From the NCBI GenBank assembly GCA_035708205.1, contig DASSSY010000003.1, positions 179,781-243,780 of the forward strand: 64,000 nucleotides of DNA. The letters are read 5' to 3'. Made by a program: the position numbers and the translations under genes. The stretch comes from DASSSY01 sp035708205. Lineage in GTDB: Bacteria; Bacteroidota; Bacteroidia; Chitinophagales; Chitinophagaceae. Positions 17,628 through 25,314 of the stretch are shown here, in pieces; the stretch's first letter is position 1; each line of letters begins with the position of its first letter. The notes under the pieces were generated by a model that did not search any database, was not told where the DNA came from, and saw only the letters and a list, made by a program, of their open reading frames with translations.

Positions 17628-20015
17628 ATGACACATACTTATCATATATCGGGAATGTCCTGCCAGGGCTGCCGCAGCCATGTGGAAGAAGCCCTGAGAA
17701 ACGTTAAAGGGGTCCGTAACGCAGACGTTGACCTGGAAAAAGCCCGGGCGGTCATTGAAATGGATGATCATTTGCCCCTGGAAAAGCTACAGGCCGCCTT
17801 AGCCGGCTCTCAGTACGGCATCCATTCTTCAGAGGCCCCTCATCACCGGGAGAGTTCACAGAAAAAAACCGGGATAACCAACGGCCCCGGCATCTACTAT
17901 TGCCCGATGCATTGCGAAGGCGACAAAACTTATGATCGCCCCGGAAGCTGCCCGATTTGCGGCATGGACCTGGTGCCCTTACCGCAAAGCCATGTTCCGG
18001 ATACAGGGGATACCACTTACCAAAAGCTCCTACACAAATTCAAAATCGCCGCAGGCTTCACTTTGCCGGTATTCCTGATCGCCATGTCGGAAATGGTCCC
18101 CGGTAATCCGTTATTCCGGCTCATGCATTTAAAATACTGGAACATCGTTGAGCTGGCCCTATCGGTCCCGGTCGTATTTTATGCCACCCGGATGTTCTTC
18201 CAGCGCGCCTGGACATCCATTATTACCTGGCATCTGAACATGTTCACCCTCATTGGCATCGGCGCCGGCTCGGCCTGGCTGTTCAGCCTGTTTGCCGTAT
18301 GCTTTCCGGGCATTTTCCCTGCCGAGTTCAAAACTCACCAGGGCACGGTGCATGTTTATTTTGAAGCCGCCACGGTCATCCTGACCTTGGTATTGCTGGG
18401 GCAGCTTCTGGAGGCAAAGGCCCATGGCAAAACCAATGCCGCCATTAAAGCGCTTTTAAAGCTGTCGCCGAATACGGCCACCAAAATAACCGGCCACGGC
18501 GACATCACCGTTGACATCCGGCAGGTGCAGCATGACGATCGCCTGCGGGTAAAGCCGGGCGAAAGAATTCCGGTGGACGGCCGGATTATTGAAGGCGAAA
18601 GTACCATAGATGAATCCATGATCACCGGTGAGCCGCTCCCCGTCGAGAAAGCCAAAGACGATAAGGTTACCGCCGGCACTATCAACGGCCATAAATCCTT
18701 TGTCATGATGGCCGAAAAGGTAGGGACAGAAACCCTGTTGTCACAGATCATTGACATGGTCAACCGTGCCGGCAGCTCCCGTGCGCCCATTCAAAAGCTG
18801 GCCGATAAAATATCCGGTTATTTTGTGCCGATCGTTGTCCTGATCGCGGTCATTACCTTTATTATCTGGCAGATCTTCGGCCCGGCGCCTTCTTCGGTAT
18901 ATGCTTTTGTCAACGCCGTTGCCGTGCTGATCATCGCCTGTCCCTGCGCCTTGGGCCTGGCCACGCCCATGTCGGTCATGGTAGGTGTGGGCAAAGGCGC
19001 GCAATCCGGTATCCTGATCAAAAACGCCGAAGCCCTGGAAAAAATGGCGCAAACGGATATAGTGGTCATCGACAAGACGGGAACGGCCACCGAAGGACGG
19101 CCTTCCGTTGAAAAAGCAGTGGCGCTTCGCCCGGGCGAAAGCACCGATGATTTGATACAGAAAATCATTTCCCTCAATCAGCATAGCGAACATCCTTTAG
19201 CGCAGGCCACCCTGCAATTCGGCCGGCAAAGAAATATCCGGCCACTGGAAGTCGGGGATTTTGAAGCGCTGAGCGGAAAGGGCGTTACCGGAAAAATTAA
19301 CGGGATCGGGATGGCGCTTGGTAATCGCCGCCTTATGGAACAAATGAAGGTCATGATTCCCGTATCAGCCGCGAAAGCCATTCATGAGGAGCAGGAAAAA
19401 GGCAAAACGGTCTCTTATCTTTCCGAAGACGAAAAACTGGCGGGCTATGTGACGCTGACCGATAAAATTAAACCGGGGGCCGGGGCAGCCGTCCGGCAAC
19501 TGCAAAGCAATGGCCTGGCGGTCTGGATGTTTACCGGCGATAATGAGCAAAGCGCCCGGTTGGTAGCCCAAACCCTGGGATTAGACGGCTTCAGGGCGGC
19601 CATGTTGCCGGAAGACAAGTGGAAGGCCGTAAAGGCCTTGCAGGAACAAGGCAAAAAAGTGGCTATGGCGGGCGACGGCATTAATGACGCGCCGGCGCTG
19701 TCCCAGTCTGAAGTAGGTATCGCCATGGGGACGGGAACGGATGTCGCCATTGAAAGCGCTGAGATCACTTTGCTGAACGGCGACCTTTCCGGGATTGTCA
19801 AAGCGCGAAAGCTAAGCGCCGCCGCTATGAAAAACATTCGCCAGAACCTGTGGTTCGCCTTAGGCTATAATGTTATCGGCATACCGATCGCCGCCGGATT
19901 GCTGTTTCCGGTCTCCGGCTGGTTATTATCGCCCATGATCGCCGCTTTGGCCATGTGCTTCAGCTCGGTTTCCGTCATCAGCAACGCGCTGAGGCTAAGA
20001 AAGATCGACCTGTGA
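17628..20015 (+). CDS. copA: Cu(+)-exporting P1B-1 type ATPase
   Basis: 795 residues from the ATG at 17628; a TTG two codons earlier is less likely. Order: HMA domain with GMSCQGC (about 9-15); a heavy-metal-binding domain with YYCPMHC ... CPICGMDLVP (about 87-120); eight transmembrane helices; TGEP actuator motif; CPC in transmembrane helix 6 (near 440); phosphorylation site DKTGT (near 481); HP motif SEHPLA; and the GDGINDAP hinge. The last helices carry YNVIG and MCFSSVSVISNALR, the Y-N and M-x-x-S-S signature of Cu+ ATPases. It exports cytosolic copper. The usual TLTEG after DKTG is TATEG here, a minor variant. Confidence 0.94.
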   Translation: MTHTYHISGMSCQGCRSHVEEALRNVKGVRNADVDLEKARAVIEMDDHLPLEKLQAALAGSQYGIHSSEAPHHRESSQKKTGITNGPGIYYCPMHCEGDKTYDRPGSCPICGMDLVPLPQSHVPDTGDTTYQKLLHKFKIAAGFTLPVFLIAMSEMVPGNPLFRLMHLKYWNIVELALSVPVVFYATRMFFQRAWTSIITWHLNMFTLIGIGAGSAWLFSLFAVCFPGIFPAEFKTHQGTVHVYFEAATVILTLVLLGQLLEAKAHGKTNAAIKALLKLSPNTATKITGHGDITVDIRQVQHDDRLRVKPGERIPVDGRIIEGESTIDESMITGEPLPVEKAKDDKVTAGTINGHKSFVMMAEKVGTETLLSQIIDMVNRAGSSRAPIQKLADKISGYFVPIVVLIAVITFIIWQIFGPAPSSVYAFVNAVAVLIIACPCALGLATPMSVMVGVGKGAQSGILIKNAEALEKMAQTDIVVIDKTGTATEGRPSVEKAVALRPGESTDDLIQKIISLNQHSEHPLAQATLQFGRQRNIRPLEVGDFEALSGKGVTGKINGIGMALGNRRLMEQMKVMIPVSAAKAIHEEQEKGKTVSYLSEDEKLAGYVTLTDKIKPGAGAAVRQLQSNGLAVWMFTGDNEQSARLVAQTLGLDGFRAAMLPEDKWKAVKALQEQGKKVAMAGDGINDAPALSQSEVGIAMGTGTDVAIESAEITLLNGDLSGIVKARKLSAAAMKNIRQNLWFALGYNVIGIPIAAGLLFPVSGWLLSPMIAALAMCFSSVSVISNALRLRKIDL

Positions 20016-20094
20016 GTTGACGGAACGCGCAACCACGGGAAGGAAGAGGTAAATTTCAACTATACCATAGATACCCGGGATATAACACGCATAA

Positions 20095-20126
20095 AAGCCG
20101 GCAGAGGATGAATTCCTCTGCCGGCT
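20095..20126. terminator. Terminator hairpin between convergent copA and lysA
   Basis: 12-bp perfect stem AGCCGGCAGAGG ... CCTCTGCCGGCT with a 7- to 8-nt loop. On the minus strand it is followed by UUUU, so it best serves lysA; the plus-strand side lacks a U run. Confidence 0.75.
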
Positions 20127-20145
20127 TAACATGGGAAATCCCGCC

Positions 20146-21378
20146 CTACCCTGCCGGAACCACCGTTTCCAAAGGTAGCTGGGTGCCCAGGAGGTCTTCC
20201 AGGGTTTCGCGCCTCCTGATCAAACGATAATTTTTACCATCTGCCAAAACCTCCGCCGGGCGATACCGGGAATTATAATTGGAAGACATCATAAAGCCGT
20301 AAGCGCCGGCATTATGAAAGCAAAGAATATCGCCTTCCCGGACTTCGGGCAGCTGCCGGTCCCAGGCAAAGGTATCGGTTTCGCAAAGGCTGCCGACAAC
20401 AGAATAGACCTTGGGATGGCCCCCGGGATTGGAAATATTGGAAATATGATGATAAGCGTTGTACAGCGTAGGCCTGATGAGATGATTGAACCCCGTGTCC
20501 AGCCCCGCGAACACGCTGGCCGTCGTTTGCTTCACCTGGTTGACCCTTGCCAGGAAATAACCCGACTCACTGACCAGAAATTTTCCCGGTTCAAAATGGA
20601 TGGCAATCGCGCGCCCGTATTCGGCGCAAAACGCCTCGTACCTTTTCGACATTTTCTGTCCCAGCTCGGCAATATCTGTCGTATGGTCTTCCGGCTTGTA
20701 GGCGACTTTAAAGCCACTGCCAAAATCCACAAATTGCAGATCCGGAAAATTCAGGGCCTGCTCAAACAATAAATCCGCGCCGCGCAGGAAAACATCCACA
20801 TCCAGGATATCGCTTCCCGTGTGCATGTGCAGCCCCTCGACCCGGATACCGAATAATTGCACCAGGCGCTCAATATGCCGTACCTGGTGAATGGAAATCC
20901 CGAACTTGCTGTCAATATGCCCGGTTGATATCTGGTAGTTGCCGCCCGCCATGATATGCGGGTTAATGCGCAGGGTTACCGGGAAGGCCTGGCCATATTT
21001 GTGACCGAAATGCTCCAAAAGCGGTAAGCTGTCGATATTGACCTTTACGCCTAAGGCAATAGCGTCTTCCAGCTCGGCAAAAGCCACACAATTCGGGGTA
21101 AACAAAATATCTTCCGGTAAAAAACCGGCCATCAGGGCCAGCTGCACCTCCTGGATGGAAACCGCGTCCAGCCCCAGGCCTTCGCTTTTGATCAGCTGCA
21201 GGATGTGAATATTGGTCAGCGCTTTCGCCGCGTAATGAAATTTTACGGGGAACATGGAAAAGGCTTTGGAAAGTTTTTTGATCTGGCTGCGAATAGTTCT
21301 GGCGTCATAAACGTAAAGCGGCGTGCCGAATTCGTTGGCCAGCTGGCTGAGCCTGTCCGAAGGAATGCTGAGGTTCAT
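20146..21378 (-). CDS. lysA: Diaminopimelate decarboxylase
   Basis: 410 residues from the ATG at 21378; the frame runs 12 codons further upstream but that stretch crosses the attenuator leader. It is a PLP-dependent fold III alanine-racemase-like barrel, with the PLP Lys in KFHYAAKALTNI, the GSGFK phosphate-binding loop in FVDFGSGFKVAY, EPGKFLVSESG, and the substrate Cys in VVGSLCETDTFA. It converts meso-diaminopimelate to lysine, the last step of lysine synthesis. It may also resemble carboxynorspermidine decarboxylase, but the CETD motif and a lysine-rich leader favour LysA. Expression is probably controlled by the upstream attenuator. Confidence 0.9.
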   Translation of the reverse strand: MNLSIPSDRLSQLANEFGTPLYVYDARTIRSQIKKLSKAFSMFPVKFHYAAKALTNIHILQLIKSEGLGLDAVSIQEVQLALMAGFLPEDILFTPNCVAFAELEDAIALGVKVNIDSLPLLEHFGHKYGQAFPVTLRINPHIMAGGNYQISTGHIDSKFGISIHQVRHIERLVQLFGIRVEGLHMHTGSDILDVDVFLRGADLLFEQALNFPDLQFVDFGSGFKVAYKPEDHTTDIAELGQKMSKRYEAFCAEYGRAIAIHFEPGKFLVSESGYFLARVNQVKQTTASVFAGLDTGFNHLIRPTLYNAYHHISNISNPGGHPKVYSVVGSLCETDTFAWDRQLPEVREGDILCFHNAGAYGFMMSSNYNSRYRPAEVLADGKNYRLIRRRETLEDLLGTQLPLETVVPAG

Positions 21379-21413
21379 TGTTCTTGTTCGTCTTTTTTGT
21401 TTGAAAATAGGCA

Positions 21414-21443
21414 TAAAAAAAGCTTACCGGGTCTGGTAAGCTT
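21414..21443 (-). terminator. Attenuator terminator in the lysA leader
   Basis: On the minus strand, a 9-bp perfect stem AAGCTTACC ... GGTAAGCTT with a 6-nt loop runs into a T7 stretch. It lies 36 bp before the lysA start and 26 bp after the stop of a lysine-rich leader ORF. The stem sequence repeats the hairpin inside that ORF, so alternative pairing is possible. Confidence 0.85.
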
Positions 21444-21468
21444 AGGAAGTTTATGGTTAATATTAAAA

Positions 21469-21552
21469 TTACATGCACTTGCCGGGCTTACCTTTAGGGG
21501 TAAGCTTTATCTTTATGTTCTTGGACAATCCGGATACCGGCAGGCAGGTCAT
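21469..21552 (-). CDS. Lysine-rich leader peptide of lysA attenuator
   Basis: 27-residue ORF starting at ATG 21552. Six of residues 11-25 are lysine (SKNIKIKLTPKGKPGK), the end-product of the pathway controlled. Codons 16-18 form arm 1 (GCTTACC) and codons 21-23 form arm 2 (GGTAAGC) of a 7-bp hairpin. Arms 3 and 4 in the downstream terminator have the same sequences, so arm 2 can pair with arm 3 as an antiterminator when a ribosome stalls on Lys codons. A TATCTTTG -7 box is 28 bp upstream of the start codon. No Shine-Dalgarno is needed or seen; the upstream stretch is A-rich, as is usual in Bacteroidota. The peptide itself is unlikely to have another function. Confidence 0.75.
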   Translation of the reverse strand: MTCLPVSGLSKNIKIKLTPKGKPGKCM

Positions 21553-21579
21553 TACTGATTTTTTGTTTTGAACCGGCCG

Positions 21580-21607
21580 CAAAGATAAAAAAGTATTTTA
21601 AATACAA
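21580..21607 (-). promoter_or_regulatory. Promoter of the lysA leader transcript
   Basis: TATCTTTG (-7 box, 21580-21587) and a TTG core (21605-21607) 17 bp upstream on the minus strand. Predicted transcription starts around 21573, about 20 nt before the leader peptide. Confidence 0.6.
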
Positions 21608-21766
21608 CAGAAAAATATTTTCCTTTTCAAAAGCAGCTTCGGGCAAACGCTTCAGCAACCGGGACAGGAACGGGCGGTATTTCCGTGCCGGCGAGACAAA
21701 CAACGCCTTTCAAATATCAGGGATATTAACCATGAAAATTTTCCCGGAATAGCAGGTATAAAAAAA

Positions 21767-21784
21767 CCGCCCGGAACAGGCGGC
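21767..21784 (-). terminator. Terminator of tRNA-Phe
   Basis: Minus-strand stem CCGCC ... GGCGG with a 7-nt loop, followed by seven T residues, 16 bp after the tRNA 3' end. Confidence 0.75.
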
Positions 21785-21799
21785 CTTTCTATCTGGAAG

Positions 21800-21872
21800 T
21801 GGTGTGGGCCGGGATCGAACCGGCGACACAAGGATTTTCAGTCCTTTGCTCTACCGACTGAGCTACCGCACC
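21800..21872 (-). tRNA. tRNA-Phe (GAA)
   Basis: 73-nt cloverleaf without encoded CCA. Anticodon loop CTGAAAA gives GAA. The D stem (GCTC/GAGC), anticodon stem (GGA.. with AGGAC/.TCCT) and T stem (GCCGG/CCGGC) all pair. The acceptor stem GGTGCGG/CCACACC has one C-A mismatch at position 5:68. Confidence 0.93.
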
Positions 21873-21996
21873 CTCCGTAAGGGATTGCAAAGGTAAACGA
21901 ATCTTTTTAACCGCCAAAAAAAACTTTACTTTTTTGCCCATCTAAAATTTCCGCAGGAATTAGCGCCATATCGCTGAAAATTCGGTATGATTCTGT

Positions 21997-22004
21997 TATC
22001 TTTG
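21997..22004 (+). promoter_or_regulatory. -7 box of dnaN
   Basis: TATCTTTG, 46 bp before the dnaN start; no clear -33 element at the usual spacing. Confidence 0.4.
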
Positions 22005-22050
22005 CAGGCTGTAATATTACTTATTCTCTATTAAAATAACGGTTTCATTT

Positions 22051-23196
22051 ATGGATTTCATTGTTTCTTCGGGAGCTTTATTAAAGAATCTCCAGCTCGT
22101 AGGCGGGATTATCAGCACAAATGTTGTTGTTCCGATCCTGGAAAATTTTCTTTTCGAATTAAAGGGAAATACGCTAACGATTACCGGTAGTGACATGGAA
22201 ACCATGATTAAAGCCAGCATGGAGGTGCAATCGGAAAATTCGGAAGAAAGCGGCAGCCAGCTCATTTGCGTGCCTTCAAAGATCTTTATGGACTACCTGA
22301 AAAATCTTCCTGAACAGCCCTTACATATCAAAACACACCCGGAAGACTTCTCCATAGAGATATCCAGCAATTCCGGCAAGTATAAGATCGGCGGCGAAAA
22401 CGGCAGGGAATATCCCAAAGAGGCCGAAGCTGAGGACCTGAACACTTTTTCTATTCCTTCCAGTATCTTAACGGAAGCCATCAGCAAGACCATTTTCGCC
22501 ACCAGCACGGACAATCTGCGCCCGGCGATGACAGGCGTTTTCTTTGAATTAAATGAAGAAGGCATCACTTTTGTCGCTACCGACGGGCATCGCCTGGTCA
22601 AAATCACCAGAACAGATATCGACTGCCCGAATGAAGGCGGCATTATCGCGCCACGCAAACCTTTACAGCATTTAAAAAATATCCTGCCGGACGATGACAG
22701 CCTGCTGAAGTTGTCCTACAATAAGACCCACCTGTTTGTCGAGAACAACCAGATCAAGCTGAATTGCCGGCTGATTGACGGCAAATTCCCGCCCTACCGC
22801 GCGGTTATTCCTGCCGAAAATCCCTACGCCTTATTGGTCAACCGGCCGGATTTGATCAGTTGTCTCCGCCGGGTAAGCATTTTTGCCAGCAAAAGCACAC
22901 AACAAATTGTCTTCGATATCGTGGGCAGCACCATCAACATCAGCGGACAGGACCTGGATTTCTCCTTTGAAGGTAAAGAAACCCTGGCCTGCCAGTTTAA
23001 CGGCCCTGATATGAGGATCGGCTTCAACGGCAAGCTGCTCATCGAAATGCTGAACAACATTTCGGGCGATGACCTGAAGCTGGAACTAAGCACCCCTTCA
23101 AGAGCCGGCATCTACAAGCCCGCCGAACAACCCGAAAACACGGATCTGTTGATGCTGTTGATGCCTCTGATGGTAGGTCTGGACAACAACGACTAA
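22051..23196 (+). CDS. dnaN: DNA polymerase III sliding clamp (beta subunit)
   Basis: 381 residues, three-domain clamp of standard length. The N-terminal MDFIVSSGALLKNLQLVGGII, the middle IFATSTDNLRPAMTGVFFEL and VATDGHRLVKI, and the C-terminal FNGKLLIEMLNNIS are family hallmarks. The usual C-terminal M-P-M/R-L end reads LMLLMPLMVGLDNND here. It forms a dimeric ring that tethers Pol III. It is not next to dnaA; a carB-like half gene follows after 31 bp in the same direction and may share its transcript. Confidence 0.97.
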   Translation: MDFIVSSGALLKNLQLVGGIISTNVVVPILENFLFELKGNTLTITGSDMETMIKASMEVQSENSEESGSQLICVPSKIFMDYLKNLPEQPLHIKTHPEDFSIEISSNSGKYKIGGENGREYPKEAEAEDLNTFSIPSSILTEAISKTIFATSTDNLRPAMTGVFFELNEEGITFVATDGHRLVKITRTDIDCPNEGGIIAPRKPLQHLKNILPDDDSLLKLSYNKTHLFVENNQIKLNCRLIDGKFPPYRAVIPAENPYALLVNRPDLISCLRRVSIFASKSTQQIVFDIVGSTINISGQDLDFSFEGKETLACQFNGPDMRIGFNGKLLIEMLNNISGDDLKLELSTPSRAGIYKPAEQPENTDLLMLLMPLMVGLDNND

Positions 23197-23227
23197 AAAG
23201 AACCAATCAATATTTTAATTCATATAA

Positions 23228-24409
23228 ATGTTACAAAACGAATCCATTCCATCCGAACGGAAAAAAATCATCATCTTAGGTAGCGGCCCCAACAGGATCG
23301 GCCAGGGTATTGAATTTGATTATTGCTGCACGCATGGATTATTGGCTATTAAAGAATGCGGTTATGAAGCCATCATGATCAACTGCAACCCCGAAACGGT
23401 CTCTACTGATTTCGACATTGCCGACAAGCTTTATTTTGAACCGGTATACTGGGAACATATTTTAGAGATCATCGAAATGGAAAAGCCCGTTGGTGTGGTC
23501 GTCCAGCTGGGCGGCCAGACAGCGTTAAAGCTCGCCAAACGGCTGCATGAACACGGTATCCGGATCATCGGCACATCCTTCGATGATATGGACCTGGCTG
23601 AAGATCGCGGTCGTTTCAGTGACCTGCTAAAAGAATTAAATATCCCTTACCCCAATTACGGCGTCGCCTATACTACCGATGAGGCCATTGAAGTCGCCAA
23701 CCAGGTGGGCTATCCTGTCCTGGTACGCCCTTCCTATGTCCTGGGCGGCCAGCGGATGCGTATCGTCATTAATGACGATGAACTGGAAAGCAGCGTTCTG
23801 GGCCTGCTAAAAGACCTGCCCAACAATAAGATCCTGATCGACCATTTCCTGGATCGTTGCCAGGAAGCGGAAATCGATGCCATTTGTGACGGGGAAAATG
23901 TGCATATCATGGGCATCATGGAGCATATTGAGCCGGCGGGCATTCACAGCGGCGACAGCCATTCCGTATTGCCGGTATTCAACCTTGGCGCCATGGAAGT
24001 GGAAGAAATGAAGGAAATAGCCAGGAAGATCGCGCTCCGGCTGAATATTAAAGGACTTATCAACATTCAATATGCCATCAAGGACGGCAAGGTGTTCGTG
24101 ATCGAGGCCAACCCGCGTGCCAGCCGCACCACACCGTTCATTGCCAAGGCTTATGATATCCCTTACCTGAATATCGCCACCAAGATCATGCTGGGCGAAA
24201 ATAAGCTGACCGATTTCGATATGGTCAATAAGCTGGAAGGTTTTGCCGTGAAAGAGCCCGTTTTCAGCTTTAATAAATTCCCTAATGTCAATAAAGAATT
24301 AGGCCCTGAAATGAAAAGTACCGGTGAGGCTATCCATTTTATCAAATCCCTGCGCGATCCCTGGTTCCGCCAGCTGTATAAGGAACGCAGCATGCACCTG
24401 AGCAAATAA
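23228..24409 (+). CDS. carB: Carbamoyl-phosphate synthase large chain, C-terminal half only
   Basis: 393 residues that match only the second synthetase half of CarB: pre-ATP-grasp domain with ILGSGPNRIGQGIEFDYCC and NCNPETVSTDFD, VVQLGGQTALKLA, ATP-grasp with YPVLVRPSYVLGGQRM and VIEANPRASRTTPF, ending ELGPEMKSTGEAIHFIKSLRDPWF. The N-terminal carboxyphosphate half (about 550 residues) and the MGS allosteric domain are both absent. It begins cleanly with ATG 31 bp after dnaN, so it is not a frameshift remnant. It could be the phosphorylating half of a two-gene CarB, with the other half elsewhere, or a duplicate with a separate role. Confidence 0.85.
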   Translation: MLQNESIPSERKKIIILGSGPNRIGQGIEFDYCCTHGLLAIKECGYEAIMINCNPETVSTDFDIADKLYFEPVYWEHILEIIEMEKPVGVVVQLGGQTALKLAKRLHEHGIRIIGTSFDDMDLAEDRGRFSDLLKELNIPYPNYGVAYTTDEAIEVANQVGYPVLVRPSYVLGGQRMRIVINDDELESSVLGLLKDLPNNKILIDHFLDRCQEAEIDAICDGENVHIMGIMEHIEPAGIHSGDSHSVLPVFNLGAMEVEEMKEIARKIALRLNIKGLINIQYAIKDGKVFVIEANPRASRTTPFIAKAYDIPYLNIATKIMLGENKLTDFDMVNKLEGFAVKEPVFSFNKFPNVNKELGPEMKSTGEAIHFIKSLRDPWFRQLYKERSMHLSK

Positions 24410-24445
24410 ATACTTTCCCGTTCACACCACCTATTATAAAGTTAT

Positions 24446-24478
24446 AAAGCGTCGCTTACCAGGGCGGGCGCTTTTTTT
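24446..24478 (+). terminator. Terminator after carB half gene
   Basis: Stem AAGCG(T)CGC pairing with GCG(G)GCGCTT, followed by seven T residues. It ends just before the convergent PabC-like gene. Confidence 0.7.
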
Positions 24479-24483
24479 GCTCA

Positions 24484-25236
24484 TCACAGGAATACATTGT
24501 CCACCCGGCGCATGCCCCGTAAGGCGTTGCCCAGGAAAACAGCCTCAGCGTTTTCTATATCCCCGGGCGTCAAAGGGCTTTCTTCAGGCCGGGAACCCTG
24601 GAAATAAATTGTTCCTGACAATAATCCCTGGCGAAATACGCCTTGTACGCAACCATCAGACAGCGGGGGAGTGCGCAACCGGTTATCCTGAAGGATAAAG
24701 ACGTTGGCGATAGCGCTTTCCACCACATGGCCGGCGGCATTGAGCAAAAGCATATCCTGGAAGCCCCTTTCCCGGGCCTGCCGCGCCGCGGCCTCGTAAA
24801 CGGCCCGCTGGTTATTTTTCATGAACGAATGCTCGTCTGCCGTCACGGCGAGGCCCACGGCAAGGCCTATATTTAAAAGGCCGGCGTTACGTTCAAATGG
24901 AAACCCCGAAGATTCCACCAGGTAATGGATCTGGTCTGAGGACTTAAAAACCCGCAGGCGTATCCTGGCCCTGCCGGTCAGCCGGTTCGCCGCCAGCGCC
25001 GCCAGGATCTCCTTGTAAACCTGCTCCGGCCACTCTTCGTGCAACGGCCATCCAAGCGCTTCCATACTGGTTCTCAAGCGATGGTCGTGCCCGTTCCAAT
25101 GCGGCAAACGGCCGCCTTCTGAAAGAATGGTTTCTATCAGGCCAAAATGGGTCTTGAAATCCTGCAGGAAATCCGCATAAGCGGCTGCGCCTTCCGGCAT
25201 CAGGACACCATCGATATTGACAAAAGCTGCATGCAC
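24484..25236 (-). CDS. Aminotransferase class IV (PabC-like aminodeoxychorismate lyase)
   Basis: 250 residues, fold type IV PLP enzyme. MHAAFVNIDGVLMPEGAAAYADF is the family N-terminus. The PLP Lys position is in FMKNNQRAVYEAAA, and the cofactor Glu and phosphate-binding parts are in HVVESAIANVFILQ and LSDGCVQGVFRQ. It most resembles 4-amino-4-deoxychorismate lyase, which makes p-aminobenzoate for folate; a branched-chain or D-amino-acid aminotransferase is possible but these are usually longer (about 280-310 residues). It stands alone, convergent with carB and in the same direction as dnaX. Confidence 0.78.
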   Translation of the reverse strand: MHAAFVNIDGVLMPEGAAAYADFLQDFKTHFGLIETILSEGGRLPHWNGHDHRLRTSMEALGWPLHEEWPEQVYKEILAALAANRLTGRARIRLRVFKSSDQIHYLVESSGFPFERNAGLLNIGLAVGLAVTADEHSFMKNNQRAVYEAAARQARERGFQDMLLLNAAGHVVESAIANVFILQDNRLRTPPLSDGCVQGVFRQGLLSGTIYFQGSRPEESPLTPGDIENAEAVFLGNALRGMRRVDNVFL

Positions 25237-25314
25237 GGGTTATTTTCTTTGGTTAAAAAACGGTCCGCCCCGGTGCTCCTTAACACTTATCTTCATGGTC
25301 TCAAAAACAGTTCA

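Noticed and set aside
20146..21552. Lysine riboswitch as the control of lysA
   Set aside because: The leader is only about 160 nt and is fully explained by a leader ORF and alternative hairpins; the large conserved lysine-riboswitch core is not present.
21494..21703. 69-residue ORF overlapping the lysA leader on the same strand
   Set aside because: It runs through the promoter of the leader and overlaps the lysine-rich leader ORF in another frame. It has no protein-like features, so it is taken as chance.
23228..24409. carB truncated by a recent deletion or frameshift
   Set aside because: The frame starts with ATG at the exact beginning of the synthetase domain and no remnant of the N-terminal half lies in the 31 bp after dnaN.
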